This document shows positions 21,198-32,284 of a DNA stretch of 52,045 bases, in pieces (position 1 is the first letter of the stretch; the number at the start of each line of letters is the position of its first letter). The stretch is from Methanothermococcus sp. SCGC AD-155-C09 (GTDB taxonomy: Archaea; AGJL01; Methanococci; Methanococcales; Methanococcaceae), in the NCBI GenBank assembly GCA_019561555.1, contig JAHEQB010000034.1, forward strand, positions 4,703-56,747. Direction: 5' to 3'. The translations under genes were made by a program, and so were the position numbers. The notes beneath the pieces were generated by a model. The model was not told the origin of the DNA and did no database searches. It saw only the letters and a list, made by a program, of their open reading frames with translations.

Positions 21198-21467
21198 CAC
21201 TTTAACATAAACACCACATCAGTTATTATAGTACAGAAAAAAACTTACAAAAGAAATTCCAGTTTCTACAGAATTCTTAGCAGTAATAGAGCAGAGAAAG
21301 ATCCTTACCTCTCTTCAGGGAAGAAAACACTGATTCAATTAATCTTCTCTGCCCAAAGGTTTGATACTCAAACCCCAAGTTAAGACTTTTTAGAACACTG
21401 ATTCTAAAAATGATTCTAGCAGTTCTCTATATTGAGGGTGTTTGAATGTAGTTGCTATGGTAAAGTG
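21198..21467 (-). mobile_element. Internally deleted IS / MITE-like relic with fused transposase N- and C-terminal fragments
   Basis: Minus-strand frames give 'KHFTIATTFKHPQYRELLESFLESVF*' (21470..21390), then in another frame '...SVLKSLNLGFEYQTFGQRRLIESVFSSLKRGKDLSLLYYC*' (stop at 21277). Imperfect TIRs: CACTTTAACATAAACACCACAT (21198) versus CACTTTACCATAGCAACTACAT (reverse complement at 21467), 17/22 identical. Confidence 0.55.
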
Positions 21468-21789
21468 TTTTAATTTCTATAGGTATTTTGTTCCTTTTAA
21501 AGATTTTTAATCTCTTCACAATAATTCTTTATTCTTAACATAATAATATTTTATGTAATTGTTATATATATGTTTATTTTATGTGGATAGGATAAAAAAA
21601 TATAAAATAAAAATTAAATAAAATGATAAAATAATTAAAGAAATATAAAAAATTAATAAAAATAAAAAGTTAAGTAAAATCTATAAAAAAATATATAAAA
21701 ATTTATTAAAAAAATAAAAATAAAGAAATAATAAAAAATAATAATTAAAGATAAAAGATGAATAATAAAAGTAAAAAATATAAAATAAA

Positions 21790-21975
21790 TTAGATAATTA
21801 GGTTTTAAAATAATTAAGAAGGAAGTAAAATATAATTAGTATAAATTCTATAATACCCTTCATATTCTGAGCACGGAGGGCAGGAGAATCCTTTAAAAAT
21901 ATATAATGTTATAAAAGTTATAACTCGTAAAGTAGGACTTAAAGTATTTCCATATATTTTAAATCTAAGAATTAA
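21790..21975 (+). repeat. Subfamily B element, partial
   Basis: GGTTTTAAAATAATTAAGAAGGAAGTAAAATAT ... TCTGAGCACGGAGGGCAGGAGAATCCTTTAAA ... AGTAGGACTTAAAGTATTTCC. Confidence 0.5.
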
Positions 21976-21994
21976 AAATCTTTGGTGTATCCTT

Positions 21995-22852
21995 ATGAAT
22001 AAAATGAAATCCTCAGTAGTTTCTCCTGCATCAGGAACTATTATAAATGGAATAGCCACAGGTAAGGGATCTGCATTTGGTATTGATTTAAAGATAAAGG
22101 CCACTGTTGAATTTATAGATGATGGCAAAAGAGAAATAAAGGGCATTATAAAGGATCATCCAAATATAAGTACCAATCTTATAGAAATATGTTTAAAAAA
22201 TGTATTAGATTATTTTAATTTGGATTATTCAGGAAGGGTTATCACAGAAAGTAAAATACCCATAAGATCTGGGTTAAGTAGTAGTAGTGCCACTTCAAAC
22301 TCTGTGGTTTTGGCGGCCTTTGAGGCCTTGGGCGAAAAAATAGAGGATAAATTAATATTGGATTTAGCAATAAAATCCTCCTTTGAGGCAGGTCTAACAG
22401 TTACAGGGGCCTATGATGATGCCACAGCATCCTACTATGGAGGTATTACAATTACTGATAACTTAAAAAGGGAAATAATTAAAAGGGATAGATTTAAGGA
22501 GGATATTACTGTCTTAGTACTAATGCCCAATTTAAATAAAAATGTAGATGTAAATAGAATGAAACTTTTAAAGGATTATGTTAATGTGGCATTTAATCAA
22601 TGCTTAATGGGAAAGTACTATAGGGCATTATTTTTAAATGGCTTGATATATTCCTCGGCCTTAAAATTTCCAGTGGAGATATCAATAGAGGCCATTGAAA
22701 AAGGGGCCATAACAGCAGGCCTATCTGGAACAGGGCCCTCCTATGTAGTTCTCTGCAACGAGGAAAATGTTAAAAATGTTAAAAATACTCTTGAAAAATA
22801 TGGTAAGGTAATTATTACAAAATTAAATAACGATGGTGCTAAGATATTATAA
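21995..22852 (+). CDS. aroK: Archaeal shikimate kinase (GHMP family)
   Basis: [67 protein letters not shown]. Confidence 0.92.
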   Translation: MNKMKSSVVSPASGTIINGIATGKGSAFGIDLKIKATVEFIDDGKREIKGIIKDHPNISTNLIEICLKNVLDYFNLDYSGRVITESKIPIRSGLSSSSATSNSVVLAAFEALGEKIEDKLILDLAIKSSFEAGLTVTGAYDDATASYYGGITITDNLKREIIKRDRFKEDITVLVLMPNLNKNVDVNRMKLLKDYVNVAFNQCLMGKYYRALFLNGLIYSSALKFPVEISIEAIEKGAITAGLSGTGPSYVVLCNEENVKNVKNTLEKYGKVIITKLNNDGAKIL

Positions 22853-22885
22853 AAAACCATAAATATAATAAAAATTGGTGGAAAT

Positions 22886-23578
22886 GTGGTAGATAAAGTA
22901 TATGGCATTGGGGTAGGCCCAGGAGATGAAGAACTTCTAACATTAAAGGCCATTAAAATACTAAAGGAAGTGGATACAATTTTTGTACCTATATCTAAGG
23001 AAGGAAAGTCCTCCTTTGCATACAATATTATAAAAAATATTGCAGATGGGAAAAATATAGTGGAATTACTTTTCCCAATGAGTAAGGATAGAGAATACTT
23101 AAGGAAGTATTGGCATAATGCATACAAAACCATAAAAAATAGTAATGGAAATGTGGCCATTATTACAATTGGAGATCCCACATTATATAGTACCTTTTCC
23201 TATGTTTGGAATCTATTAAAGGAAGACAATATTCCTGTTGAAGTGATAAATGGGATTGCCTCTCCCTTTGCATGTGCCTCAAGATTAAATATTCCCCTTG
23301 TTGAAGGCGAAGAAAACTTAGTAGTGCTTCCTCAAGGTAAAGATTTGGAAAAATACTTAGGATTATTTGATACAATAGTGGTTATGAAAACCAAAAAACT
23401 GGGAGAAAAGTTAAAAAGTATTTTAGATAATGAACAAAGGGATAAATACCTAATAGGAGTTGTAAGTAAAGGTTTTTGTAGGGATGAAAAAATACAGATG
23501 GGAAAAATAGATGAAATTAATTTTGATGAGGTTAATGAATACCTATCTCTTGCCATAATTAAGAGGATAAAGGAATAA
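22886..23578 (+). CDS. cbiL: Precorrin-2/cobalt-factor-II C20-methyltransferase
   Basis: KVYGIGVGPGDEELLTLKAIKIL; VAIITIGDPTLYSTFSYV. Confidence 0.92.
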   Translation: MVDKVYGIGVGPGDEELLTLKAIKILKEVDTIFVPISKEGKSSFAYNIIKNIADGKNIVELLFPMSKDREYLRKYWHNAYKTIKNSNGNVAIITIGDPTLYSTFSYVWNLLKEDNIPVEVINGIASPFACASRLNIPLVEGEENLVVLPQGKDLEKYLGLFDTIVVMKTKKLGEKLKSILDNEQRDKYLIGVVSKGFCRDEKIQMGKIDEINFDEVNEYLSLAIIKRIKE

Positions 23579-23759
23579 AAGAGTATAAAAAAATTAAAAA
23601 TTATGGATAAAAGATAAAAAATAAATAAAAAGAATAAAATATAATCCTAAAAAAATTATTTATAGTAAAAAAATTTTGATTCTCAATAATAGTTTATAAA
23701 AATAATAGTTTATAAAAATAATAATTTTAAAAATAAAAAAATAAATAATAATCAAAATG

Positions 23760-24195
23760 TAATAGAATAACCTAAGATCTAAAAATACCTAAGAAAGGTA
23801 GAACTCTCTTTACCTATATTTCCTCCTTGATGCACCTAAGAACTGGGAGAAAAAGGTAGAATCATAAGAATATATTATGAAGGCTATATTAATCTAAGGT
23901 AGAGGGACTGACAGTAATCCTCTTTTTTAAAATTTTATTTCTTATATTATATTTATTATTAATTATTTTTAGTATATCTTTTAGGTAAAAATTGTAGGTT
24001 AGGTTAAAGTTAAGGTTATATGGCTATGATATATAAAAAAAGTTTATAAAAATAATAAAGTAATTATATATAGAAGTAAGACCTATAACAGAGATTGCCA
24101 CATAAGGTTATAGTAAGATTGGATTCTACTTTCCTTTTATGTTTTAAAGTTCTTAGGAATAGATCATGTATTATATACTTAACAACAATTAAAGT
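23760..24195 (+). repeat. Subfamily B element, composite
   Basis: CCTAAGATCTAAAAATACCTAAGAAAGGTAG ... GCACCTAAGAACTGGGAGAAAAAGG; TTTTAAAGTTCTTAGGAATAG near 24150 matches the tail of the 26797 copy. Confidence 0.45.
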
Positions 24196-24209
24196 TAATA
24201 AGGGATTTT

Positions 24210-25190
24210 ATGATAATAAAAACTGCAAGACTATCTCATAATAACAAGGTTTCAGAAGGATTAAAAAACTTCTCCAATATATCTATATCAGGGTATAAAT
24301 TTGTAGAAAATAATAAAGAAATATGTAATCCTAAGGAATATGATACCTTTATATGGACAAAGGAGATATTAACCCCATCGGAGGTTAAATTATGGGAAAA
24401 ATCCATAATAGATGAAATTGAAAGGGGAAAAAACATATACAACATGGCAAGATTGTATATGGTATCCCATAATAAAAAATTATCCTCCCTGGCTGATAGA
24501 TATGGTATTGAATACTTTGATTGTTCAGATCCCAATGCCTTTGATAAATATAGAGAATATGCTAAGTTAGGGTTAAAGGGGATAGAGGCTAAGATAATAA
24601 CAATAATGGGTACTGGAAGGAAATGTGGAAAATTTACCACCTCCCTATTCTTAAGGAATGAACTTAGTAAATATCTTAAGGTTGGCACTGTGGGCACTGA
24701 ACCCCATTCAAAATTATGTGGTATTGATGAAATGGTAATCCCTCAAGTTATACCCATCTGTCATGTGGCCTCTACCCTATATGGAGCCATTAAAAAGGTT
24801 GATTTAAATAATAAAGACTTAATAATAGTATCCAGTCAAACAGGAGTATTCTCTGATCCATTGGAGGTTGGGACAGGAAGAGGAGGAGGGGTTGTTAGTT
24901 TGTCCATTCTCCAAGGTTCAAAACCAGATTATATAATACTTGCATCCAATACATTGAATACTATGGAGATAGAGAGGAATATAAGGGCAATAGAGATATT
25001 AAGTAATAAAAGGGTAATTGGTATTACCATAAATGGAAAGTATGCTGGAGAGGCCTACAGTAATGAGGATTATAGAGATATATTAAATAATATTTCTGAA
25101 GAGTTTAATATGCCAGTGGCTGATGTTATTAGAGGCATTTATTCAAAGGATTTTGTTAAAAGTATTATGGAACAGTGCAGTGAAAAATAA
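24210..25190 (+). CDS. DUF1611-like P-loop protein
   Basis: ITIMGTGRKCGKFTTSLFLRNEL; VGTEPHSKLCGID; SSQTGVFSDPLEVGTGRGGGVVSLSILQGSKPDYIILA. Confidence 0.65.
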   Translation: MIIKTARLSHNNKVSEGLKNFSNISISGYKFVENNKEICNPKEYDTFIWTKEILTPSEVKLWEKSIIDEIERGKNIYNMARLYMVSHNKKLSSLADRYGIEYFDCSDPNAFDKYREYAKLGLKGIEAKIITIMGTGRKCGKFTTSLFLRNELSKYLKVGTVGTEPHSKLCGIDEMVIPQVIPICHVASTLYGAIKKVDLNNKDLIIVSSQTGVFSDPLEVGTGRGGGVVSLSILQGSKPDYIILASNTLNTMEIERNIRAIEILSNKRVIGITINGKYAGEAYSNEDYRDILNNISEEFNMPVADVIRGIYSKDFVKSIMEQCSEK

Positions 25191-25768
25191 AATTATGAAA
25201 TTATTAATATAGATTTTATTTTTAAAAAATTATTATACTAAAAATAGAAAAATAAAGAAAAGAAATTTAAAAAGGAAGTTGCAAAATAATAAGATATCTA
25301 ATAGGAAGAACCCTATAAAAAGATGAAATCCATAAAAATAGGGCCCTTAAAAGACTTTACTTCATATACCTCCCCCTATAGAGGAATAGTTTTAAAAAGT
25401 AGCAGAAAAATAGGAATATAAAACCAAAACTATTCATAATTAAAAAAGATGAAAAAAGATTTATGAAAATTTATTAAATTAAAATAAAAAATAAAATAAT
25501 TTAAAAAATTAATAAAAATATAAAAAAATAAAATTAAATTATAAAATAATATAAAATTTATTTTTTAAATAATTACAGGGGAAAACTCTAATTACAAAGA
25601 TCATTGCTACTATATTATAGTAAAATACAGGGTTTCACTCCCTTTTTAAATGTAAATGGTTAAAATTAACTTTAAAAGATAATAAAATCTATAATATATT
25701 TTTAAAGTTTTTAAGAATATATTAATAATTTAATATTACCATAAAAAATATAAAAAAATAGTGAAATT

Positions 25769-26644
25769 ATGAAATTAGGTATATTAACTGAGGAAAAGGA
25801 CTGGGTTACTTGTGAATTGGAAAGAACTATGAAGGAATTTAATATAAACCCAGTATATATCCTGCCTTCCAGAATATCATCATATATTGGTATGGATACA
25901 AAGTTTGAATATGATAAAGAGGATATTTTAGATTTAGATGGCATATTTGTCAGAAATCTTGGAGATCCTACTCACTATTATAGATTTGATGTTTTAAAGT
26001 ATATTGGAGAATATATTCCCATAATAAATCCTGCAGAGGCCCTTGAAAATGCAGGCAATAAATATAAAACCTCTTCTTTAATGGATATACACAGAATACC
26101 CCATCCAAAGACCCTTATAACTGAGGATATTGATAAGGCAGTTATGTGGTCAGAAAAATTTAAAGACTGTGTTTTAAAACCTATATTTGGAAACCGTGGA
26201 AAAAACATAAGTAGATTAAAAAATAAATCCCTTATTAGTAAATTAAATATATTGAATGAATTTAAAAGGAAGTATGGGGTAATATATATGCAGGAGTTCA
26301 TAGATACCCCTGGGGAGGAATATAGGGATATTAGAGCCTTTGTTATAGGGGATGAGGTTGTAAGTGCCATGTATCGTATATCTGATGATTGGATAACAAA
26401 TATCCATCAAAAGGGAAGATCTAAAGAATGCGAAATCACTGAGGAAATAAGGGAATTGGCCATAAAGGCAAAAAATGCAGTGGGTTTGCTCTATGGTGGG
26501 GTGGATATTATGGAATGTAAAGAGGGGGGTTTAAAGGTAATTGAGGTTAATGGGGCTCCTTCCTGGGAGGCACTTTCAAGGGTCTCTAATGTGGATATAT
26601 CCAAATTGTTGGTTGAATATATATTGGAGAACTTTTTGAAATAA
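25769..26644 (+). CDS. ATP-grasp ligase, tetrahydromethanopterin:alpha-L-glutamate ligase (MptN)-like / RimK family
   Basis: RimK-type ATP-grasp: CVLKPIFGNRGKNISRL, YMQEFIDTPGEEYRDIRAFVIGDEVVSAMYR, DIMECKEGGLKVIEVNGAPSWEALSRV. Confidence 0.8.
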   Translation: MKLGILTEEKDWVTCELERTMKEFNINPVYILPSRISSYIGMDTKFEYDKEDILDLDGIFVRNLGDPTHYYRFDVLKYIGEYIPIINPAEALENAGNKYKTSSLMDIHRIPHPKTLITEDIDKAVMWSEKFKDCVLKPIFGNRGKNISRLKNKSLISKLNILNEFKRKYGVIYMQEFIDTPGEEYRDIRAFVIGDEVVSAMYRISDDWITNIHQKGRSKECEITEEIRELAIKAKNAVGLLYGGVDIMECKEGGLKVIEVNGAPSWEALSRVSNVDISKLLVEYILENFLK

Positions 26645-26796
26645 GTTATTATGAATATAAAAATAAAAATAATATAAAAAATAAAATATGGAATTAATAT
26701 AAAATTTATTTCTTAAAAAATTTATAAAGAAGGACCTAAGTAATAGAAGAGCATTGCCACTCTTCCTTTGAATGTAAAAGGTTAATAAAGCCTATA

Positions 26797-27244
26797 TTGT
26801 AGTTAAACACATAATATCTTAAACGTATAATCTATAAATAGAATATAGTACTAAAAATAATATAAGGGATAAAATATTAGTAAAGAGAAATACTTTAACT
26901 CCATCTACCTTGGCATAACTACGAACCTTCATAAACGCAATCCTTAGGGAGAATTATCCTTTCTCTACAGTGCTTAGGATCATAAATAGAATAATGAAGA
27001 GGCTCTACTTTTTACGTATTTACTTCTTTTTAAGTATTTTAAAATCTTATATTTTTATTTTTTTATCTTAATTATTTTTTATTTTCATGTTAATAATTTT
27101 TATAATTATAATAATAATTTTTTATGAGGTCCTTAATGAAAATTAAGATACTGTTTATTTAAGTATAAATAATTTTGTTTAGGACCATATTTTGTTTTAA
27201 AGTTCTTGGAAATAGGTTTAAGGTGTTTTATGCATTTAACTATA
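26797..27244 (-). repeat. MITE-like intergenic element, subfamily B, both ends visible
   Basis: TTGTAGTTAAACACATAATATCTTAAACGTATAATCTATAAATAG ... ACAGTGCTTAGGATCATAAATAG ... AATGAAAATTAAGATACTGTTTATTTAAGTATAAATAATTTTGTTTAGGACCATA ... GGTTTAAGGTGTTTTATGCATTTAACTATA. Confidence 0.65.
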
Positions 27245-27275
27245 ATTTATACTTGGATAGTACTCCATAAACCAA

Positions 27276-28310
27276 TCAACCCTCCAAAAGTTCCCTCATT
27301 TTTAAAATAATCTCTGAAGAATTTAAATTTAAATCCTGAATATCTAAAAATTTTTTATCAATTTTACCTAATTTTACTTTTTTTGTAGGATAGTATTTTC
27401 CCATCTTTAATAAATTTTCCTTCATTTTAATTCTTTCTAAATATCTATTTTTCACTATTTCTTCATGGGTTAGGTTTAAATTAGCATCCCTATAGGGAAT
27501 ACCCACTGTTGATAGGGCAATTAATCTCTCGTCAGTGAGGGATATTCTTTTTAATACTTTATCTGGGGATGGGTTTTTATATCCAATTGTTATTCCCCTT
27601 TTTCTACCTATGGATTCTCCCTCGGAAATTACAAACCTTGCACTAACCAATGCACTTCTAAATGGAATAGAGGAGGAGTAGGAAATTAAAATAGAATTAT
27701 CCTCCATTTTTTCATATAGTTTTTTTAAAAAATCCAAGGTATATAGTACAGAGTCCCTCTGTGGCGAAAATGCATCATGAAATACTACATTATATTTATT
27801 ATTTAAATTTTTAATAACTTTTCTTGCATCATTGGCATATATGTTTATTTTATCCTCTCCTCCACAGTTCCTCCTAAAAAAGTTTTTTAATTTTTCTTTT
27901 ATTAGGTCATGTTCCCTATGAGGCACATCAATACACATGGATAGAAAAAGTACCTCCTTACAACATTCCATCATATCTATACTACAATTTTTATTAAAGT
28001 GAAGGGCTGCTATGGAGTTATAGGTCATTCCACTACATAGATCCAATATTTTTGGATTCTTCATTTTTTCTAAATCTGAGGGCATAACAAACTTTTCAAC
28101 GCTCTCCCTTAATGCCCCTATCTTAGAATGCATAAGTTCTTCCCCATTTTCAGATACTAAGGTATAGGTACCATCCTCTGTTTTAACAAGGAGATTGTAA
28201 TCTAAGAGGCATTTAATAAGTTCTTCTTTAAATTTATCTAAATCCTCTCCCTTTTTAAATTTTGTTATATATTTTTTTATTATTTCAAGTGCAGTTTTAT
28301 TGGGAAGCAT
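27276..28310 (-). CDS. MnmC-like SAM-dependent methyltransferase
   Basis: KNPKILDLCSGMTYNSIAALHF; NVVFHDAFSPQRDSVLYTLDFLKKLYEKMEDNSILISYSSSIPFRSAL. Start placed at ATG 28310 behind GGTGGAATA; the track ORF to 28478 adds an implausible AT-rich tail. Confidence 0.75.
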   Translation of the reverse strand: MLPNKTALEIIKKYITKFKKGEDLDKFKEELIKCLLDYNLLVKTEDGTYTLVSENGEELMHSKIGALRESVEKFVMPSDLEKMKNPKILDLCSGMTYNSIAALHFNKNCSIDMMECCKEVLFLSMCIDVPHREHDLIKEKLKNFFRRNCGGEDKINIYANDARKVIKNLNNKYNVVFHDAFSPQRDSVLYTLDFLKKLYEKMEDNSILISYSSSIPFRSALVSARFVISEGESIGRKRGITIGYKNPSPDKVLKRISLTDERLIALSTVGIPYRDANLNLTHEEIVKNRYLERIKMKENLLKMGKYYPTKKVKLGKIDKKFLDIQDLNLNSSEIILKMRELLEG

Positions 28311-28589
28311 TATTCCACCATAAAATTCCATAAAAATCCAAATTATGGTAGTGGTAATATAATATGGCATATAATCTATGGGATAATAATATAATGCAAT
28401 ATCGCAATAATGATAACTATAGCAGAGGATTAATAAAATAAATATTATAAATAAAAAATTAAAATAAAAAAATTCCATAAAAAAAATAAAATGATAAAAA
28501 AATAAAAAAATAATTTAAATTAATTAAAAAAATAAAAAATAAAGAATTATTAAAATAAAAATGAAAGGTTTTTAAAATACCTATAAAAA

Positions 28590-28880
28590 TATAGTAAAAC
28601 ATATACATGTTAAACAACTTATTATAATATAATAATCCTATACCCAAGGGTTTTTCCTTGCACTTCCAGTGCTTAGAAGTGTAGGGGGAAATAGGACAGT
28701 GGTTTGGAACTTCTACTTTTTAATTATTTACTTTTCTTTATATCTTAAGTATTTACTTTCATTTTATCTTAAAATTTAAATTATTCTTATCTTATATTTT
28801 AATTTTTAATTTTTTTTAAATTATTTTTTATTTTTTTTATATTGTGTATATGAGTTTAAGAAATTATGTTCTTGATTATA
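28590..28880 (-). repeat. MITE-like intergenic element, subfamily A
   Basis: TIR TATAGTAAAACATATACATGTTAAACAACTTATTATA ... GCACTTCCAGTGCTTAG ... TTTAAGAAATTATGTTCTTGATTATA. Confidence 0.75.
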
Positions 28881-29029
28881 AATAATAATATTAAAATTTT
28901 TTTATTATGGCCCTAAACAAAACCATTTATATTAAAAAATTAAAAAAATTATTAAAAAAATAACAAAAATAAAAAAATAAAATCATAATTAAAGAATTAT
29001 TAAAAGTATAAAAAAATAATATAAAATAT

Positions 29030-29255
29030 TTACTCTAAGATTTAAAATACCTAAAAAAGAATAAAAAACATAAAAAAGTAAAAACCCTATCATTAACTTT
29101 AGTGCTCCTAAGAACTGGAAAACAGGGTGGAATCCTTTACAGAATATATATTATAAAACCATACTCGGCTAAGATAGGGAACTAAGGTATTTCTCCTTAT
29201 TATTTTATACTTTTTATTTTATTTATATTACAAGTTAAGATATTATCTGGCATAA
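29030..29255 (+). repeat. Subfamily B element
   Basis: TAAGATTTAAAATACCTAAAAAAGAATAAAAAACATAAAAAAGTAAAAACCC ... CTCCTAAGAACTGGAAAACAGGGTGGAATCCTTTACAG ... GCTAAGATAGGGAACTAAGGTATTTCTCC. Confidence 0.5.
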
Positions 29256-29348
29256 ATTATTTATTAAATTATTATTGAAATAATATATTATCCATTAAAT
29301 ATTATTATATTATATTAAATCTTCCTTAAATTAGCATTGGTGGTAATT

Positions 29349-30203
29349 ATGACAGTGAGAAATCCCTCTGTTGCAGGTATGTTTTACCCTGCAGACCCCA
29401 GTGAATTAATTGAAATGATAGAATACTGCTATTTACATAAATTAGGGCCTAAGGTTCTTCCATCAAAGGGTATTTTTAAAAAGCCCATAGGATTAATATG
29501 TCCCCATGCAGGATACATTTATTCAGGGCCTATTGCAGCCCATTCCTATAGTGCCCTCTCCAATAGTATAGATGGAGATATAACATTTATAATCCTTGGT
29601 CCCAATCACACTGGCTTAGGTTCAGGGGTTTCCACTATGAAGGGAATATGGAAAACCCCCTTGGGATATGTATCAACAGATGATGAATTCGTAGAGGAAC
29701 TTTGGAGGGAATGTGATATACTTGATTTAGATGAAAGTGCCCATCTTAGGGAGCACTCTATAGAGGTCCAACTTCCATTCTTACAGCATTTAAGTATTTT
29801 AAATTCCATAAACTTTAAGATTGTACCTATTTCCATGATGATGCAGGATTATGAAACTGCCATGGATCTTGGATATATGATAGGTAGGGTATCTATGGAA
29901 CTTGGGAGAAAGGTAGTGATAATAGCCTCCACAGACTTTTCCCATTATGAACCCCAAGAAATGGCCTCAAAAAAGGATGCCTTAGCAATAAAGGCCATAC
30001 TTGATATGGATGAAAGGGAACTTTACACAACTGTAATAAATAATAACATTACCATGTGTGGCTATGGTCCCACTATTGCCATGATAAGGGCCATGAAGGA
30101 ACTTGGAGCCAAGGATTCAAGATTACTGGCCTATGCCACATCTGGGGATATTACTGGAGATTATTCCTCTGTTGTAGGATATGGTTCATTAGTAATTGAA
30201 TAA
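29349..30203 (+). CDS. MEMO1 family protein
   Basis: [51 protein letters not shown] 29349 follows GGTGGTAATT. Confidence 0.92.
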   Translation: MTVRNPSVAGMFYPADPSELIEMIEYCYLHKLGPKVLPSKGIFKKPIGLICPHAGYIYSGPIAAHSYSALSNSIDGDITFIILGPNHTGLGSGVSTMKGIWKTPLGYVSTDDEFVEELWRECDILDLDESAHLREHSIEVQLPFLQHLSILNSINFKIVPISMMMQDYETAMDLGYMIGRVSMELGRKVVIIASTDFSHYEPQEMASKKDALAIKAILDMDERELYTTVINNNITMCGYGPTIAMIRAMKELGAKDSRLLAYATSGDITGDYSSVVGYGSLVIE

Positions 30204-30235
30204 ATTAAATAATAATAGATAGTAAATCAATATAT

Positions 30236-30534
30236 TATATCCAAGAACATAATTTAAACTATAAGTCTAAAGTATAAAAAAATAAAAATAATAAAAAAAC
30301 AATTAAAAATAAATTAAAAATTAAAAAAAATAAAATAATAAATTAATCTAAATCCTAAGATATAGAAAAAATTAAATTTTTAAAGAAATAAAGAAAAGTA
30401 AATACCTAAAAAGCAGAAATCCCATAACTACCCTCTTCCCCCCACACCCCTAAGCACTGGAAGTGCAGGGGAAACCCTTAAAGTATGTGATCCTATATCT
30501 ACAATAAGTTTAAATTATTACGCCCTTGACTATA
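30236..30534 (+). repeat. MITE-like intergenic element, subfamily A
   Basis: TATATCCAAGAACATAATTTAAACTATAA ... CACCCCTAAGCACTGGAAGTGCAGGGGAAA ... ATAAGTTTAAATTATTACGCCCTTGACTATA. Confidence 0.75.
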
Positions 30535-30601
30535 AATATAAATATTTAAATAAACCAATAACCAGAATAGATAGTATATAAAATTCTTATAATGGGAAAT
30601 T

Positions 30602-31579
30602 ATGATAATTAGACCAAGAAGGCTTAGAAGGAATAAAAAAATAAGGGACTTAGTAAGGGAAACCACATTAAATAAAAATGATTTTATAATGCCCCTATTT
30701 GTAGATGAAAATATGGAGGGAAAAAATAAAAGGGAAATTCCTTCAATGCCTAATCAATATAGATTTAGTGTGGAATCTGCCATTGAAGAATGCAAAGAAA
30801 TAGCAGATCTAAGCATTCCTGCTGTTATCCTCTTTGGAATACCTAAAAACAAAGATGAATATGGATCTTCGGCATACGATAAAAATGGAGTGATTCAAAG
30901 AACCATAAGGGGCATAAAAAATGAATTGGGAGATGAACTTTTGGTTATTGCAGATACCTGTCTATGTGAATATACCTCCCATGGGCACTGTGGTATTTTA
31001 AAGGACAATAAAGTCCTAAATGACGAAACCCTCAATATTCTCTTTAAGATAGCCCTGTCCTATGCTGAAAGTGGCGTGGATATTGTGGCCCCTTCTGATA
31101 TGATGGATGGAAGAGTTAGAGTTCTGAGAAATACTCTAGAGGAAAATGGTTATTATGATGTAAGTATTATGAGTTATGCTTCAAAGTATGCCTCGGCATT
31201 TTATGGACCATTTAGGGAGGCTGCAGAAAGTTCCCCTAAGTATGGTTTAAGGGATAGAAAAACCTATCAAATGGATCCTGGGAATTGGAGGGAGGCTTTA
31301 AGGGAAATTGAGTTGGATATCGAGGAGGGGGCAGATATGATACTTATAAAACCTGGATTGCCCTATTTAGATATTTTAAGATTGGCTAAGGAAAATTTTA
31401 ATGTTCCAATTGGAAGTTATTGTGTAAGTGGAGAGTATTCCATGATTGAATCTGCCTCTCAGATGGGATGGATAAATAGAGAGGATGCAATAATGGAAAC
31501 ATTATTATCCATAAAAAGAGCAGGAGCCGACTTTATAATTACCTATTGGGCAAAAGAGGTTTGCGATTGTTTATTGTAG
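30602..31579 (+). CDS. hemB: Porphobilinogen synthase (delta-aminolevulinic acid dehydratase)
   Basis: [86 protein letters not shown]. Confidence 0.97.
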   Translation: MIIRPRRLRRNKKIRDLVRETTLNKNDFIMPLFVDENMEGKNKREIPSMPNQYRFSVESAIEECKEIADLSIPAVILFGIPKNKDEYGSSAYDKNGVIQRTIRGIKNELGDELLVIADTCLCEYTSHGHCGILKDNKVLNDETLNILFKIALSYAESGVDIVAPSDMMDGRVRVLRNTLEENGYYDVSIMSYASKYASAFYGPFREAAESSPKYGLRDRKTYQMDPGNWREALREIELDIEEGADMILIKPGLPYLDILRLAKENFNVPIGSYCVSGEYSMIESASQMGWINREDAIMETLLSIKRAGADFIITYWAKEVCDCLL

Positions 31580-31704
31580 GTTATAGTACTAAAAACTATC
31601 TTTGTTAAATTTAAAAGAAATAAAATAATAAAAAAATATTTAAAAATTAAAATAAAAAATAAAGGATAATTAGGATAAAAATAAAAAAATAAGAGATTTT
31701 AAAA

Positions 31705-31993
31705 TATAGTTAAGAACATAATTTCTTAAACTATAATCTAAATATAAAAATTAAAAATAGATAAAAAAATGATTAAAAAAAATCAAAAATAAATAAAATT
31801 AAAGTAATCTAAATCCTAAGATATTGGGAAAAATTAAGTATTTAAAGAAATAAAAGAAAGCAAATACTTAAAAAGTAGAAATCCCATAACTTACCTTCCT
31901 CCCCCTACACCCCTAAGCACTGGAAGTGCAGAGAAAATCCTTTAGTATGGATGCTATATCCATAATAAGTTTAAATTATTATGTCCTTGACTA
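31705..31993 (+). repeat. MITE-like intergenic element, subfamily A
   Basis: TATAGTTAAGAACATAATTTCTTAAACTATAATCTA ... CACCCCTAAGCACTGGAAGTGCAGAGAAAA ... ATAATAAGTTTAAATTATTATGTCCTTGACTA. Confidence 0.78.
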
Positions 31994-32160
31994 AATTGAG
32001 AAAGAGTAAATACATAAAAAGTAAAAAATCCCATATTACCCTCTTAACATTCTTAAGCACTGAGAAAGTAGGCAAGGTCTTTGACAGTATAAATTATTAA
32101 TTTCTTTAAGATAAGATGGGGACTTAAGTATTTCCCTTTATAACATTTTATCCTTTTATT
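31994..32160 (+). repeat. Subfamily B element, partial, directly abutting a subfamily A copy
   Basis: GAGTAAATACATAAAAAGTAAAAAATCCC ... TTCTTAAGCACTGAGAAAGTAGGCAAGGTCTTTGACAG ... AAGATAAGATGGGGACTTAAGTATTTCCC. Confidence 0.5.
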
Positions 32161-32284
32161 ACATTTTTTATTTTATAAATTATTAAATTAATACCACATA
32201 TTTATTAAATTTAAATAAATTTTATAATATCTTAATTTTTAATATATTTATAATAAATTTTATAATTTTTAATAAGGTGGAATT

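Noticed and set aside
22741-23181. 146-aa minus-strand ORF spanning the aroK/cbiL junction
   Set aside because: Antisense to two confidently assigned genes; Phe/Ser-rich shadow composition.
27276-28478. Full 400-aa ORF starting at 28478
   Set aside because: The first ~56 residues are AT-rich hydrophobic noise overlapping intergenic sequence; a GGTGG ribosome-binding site and ATG at 28310 give a normal methyltransferase N-terminus.
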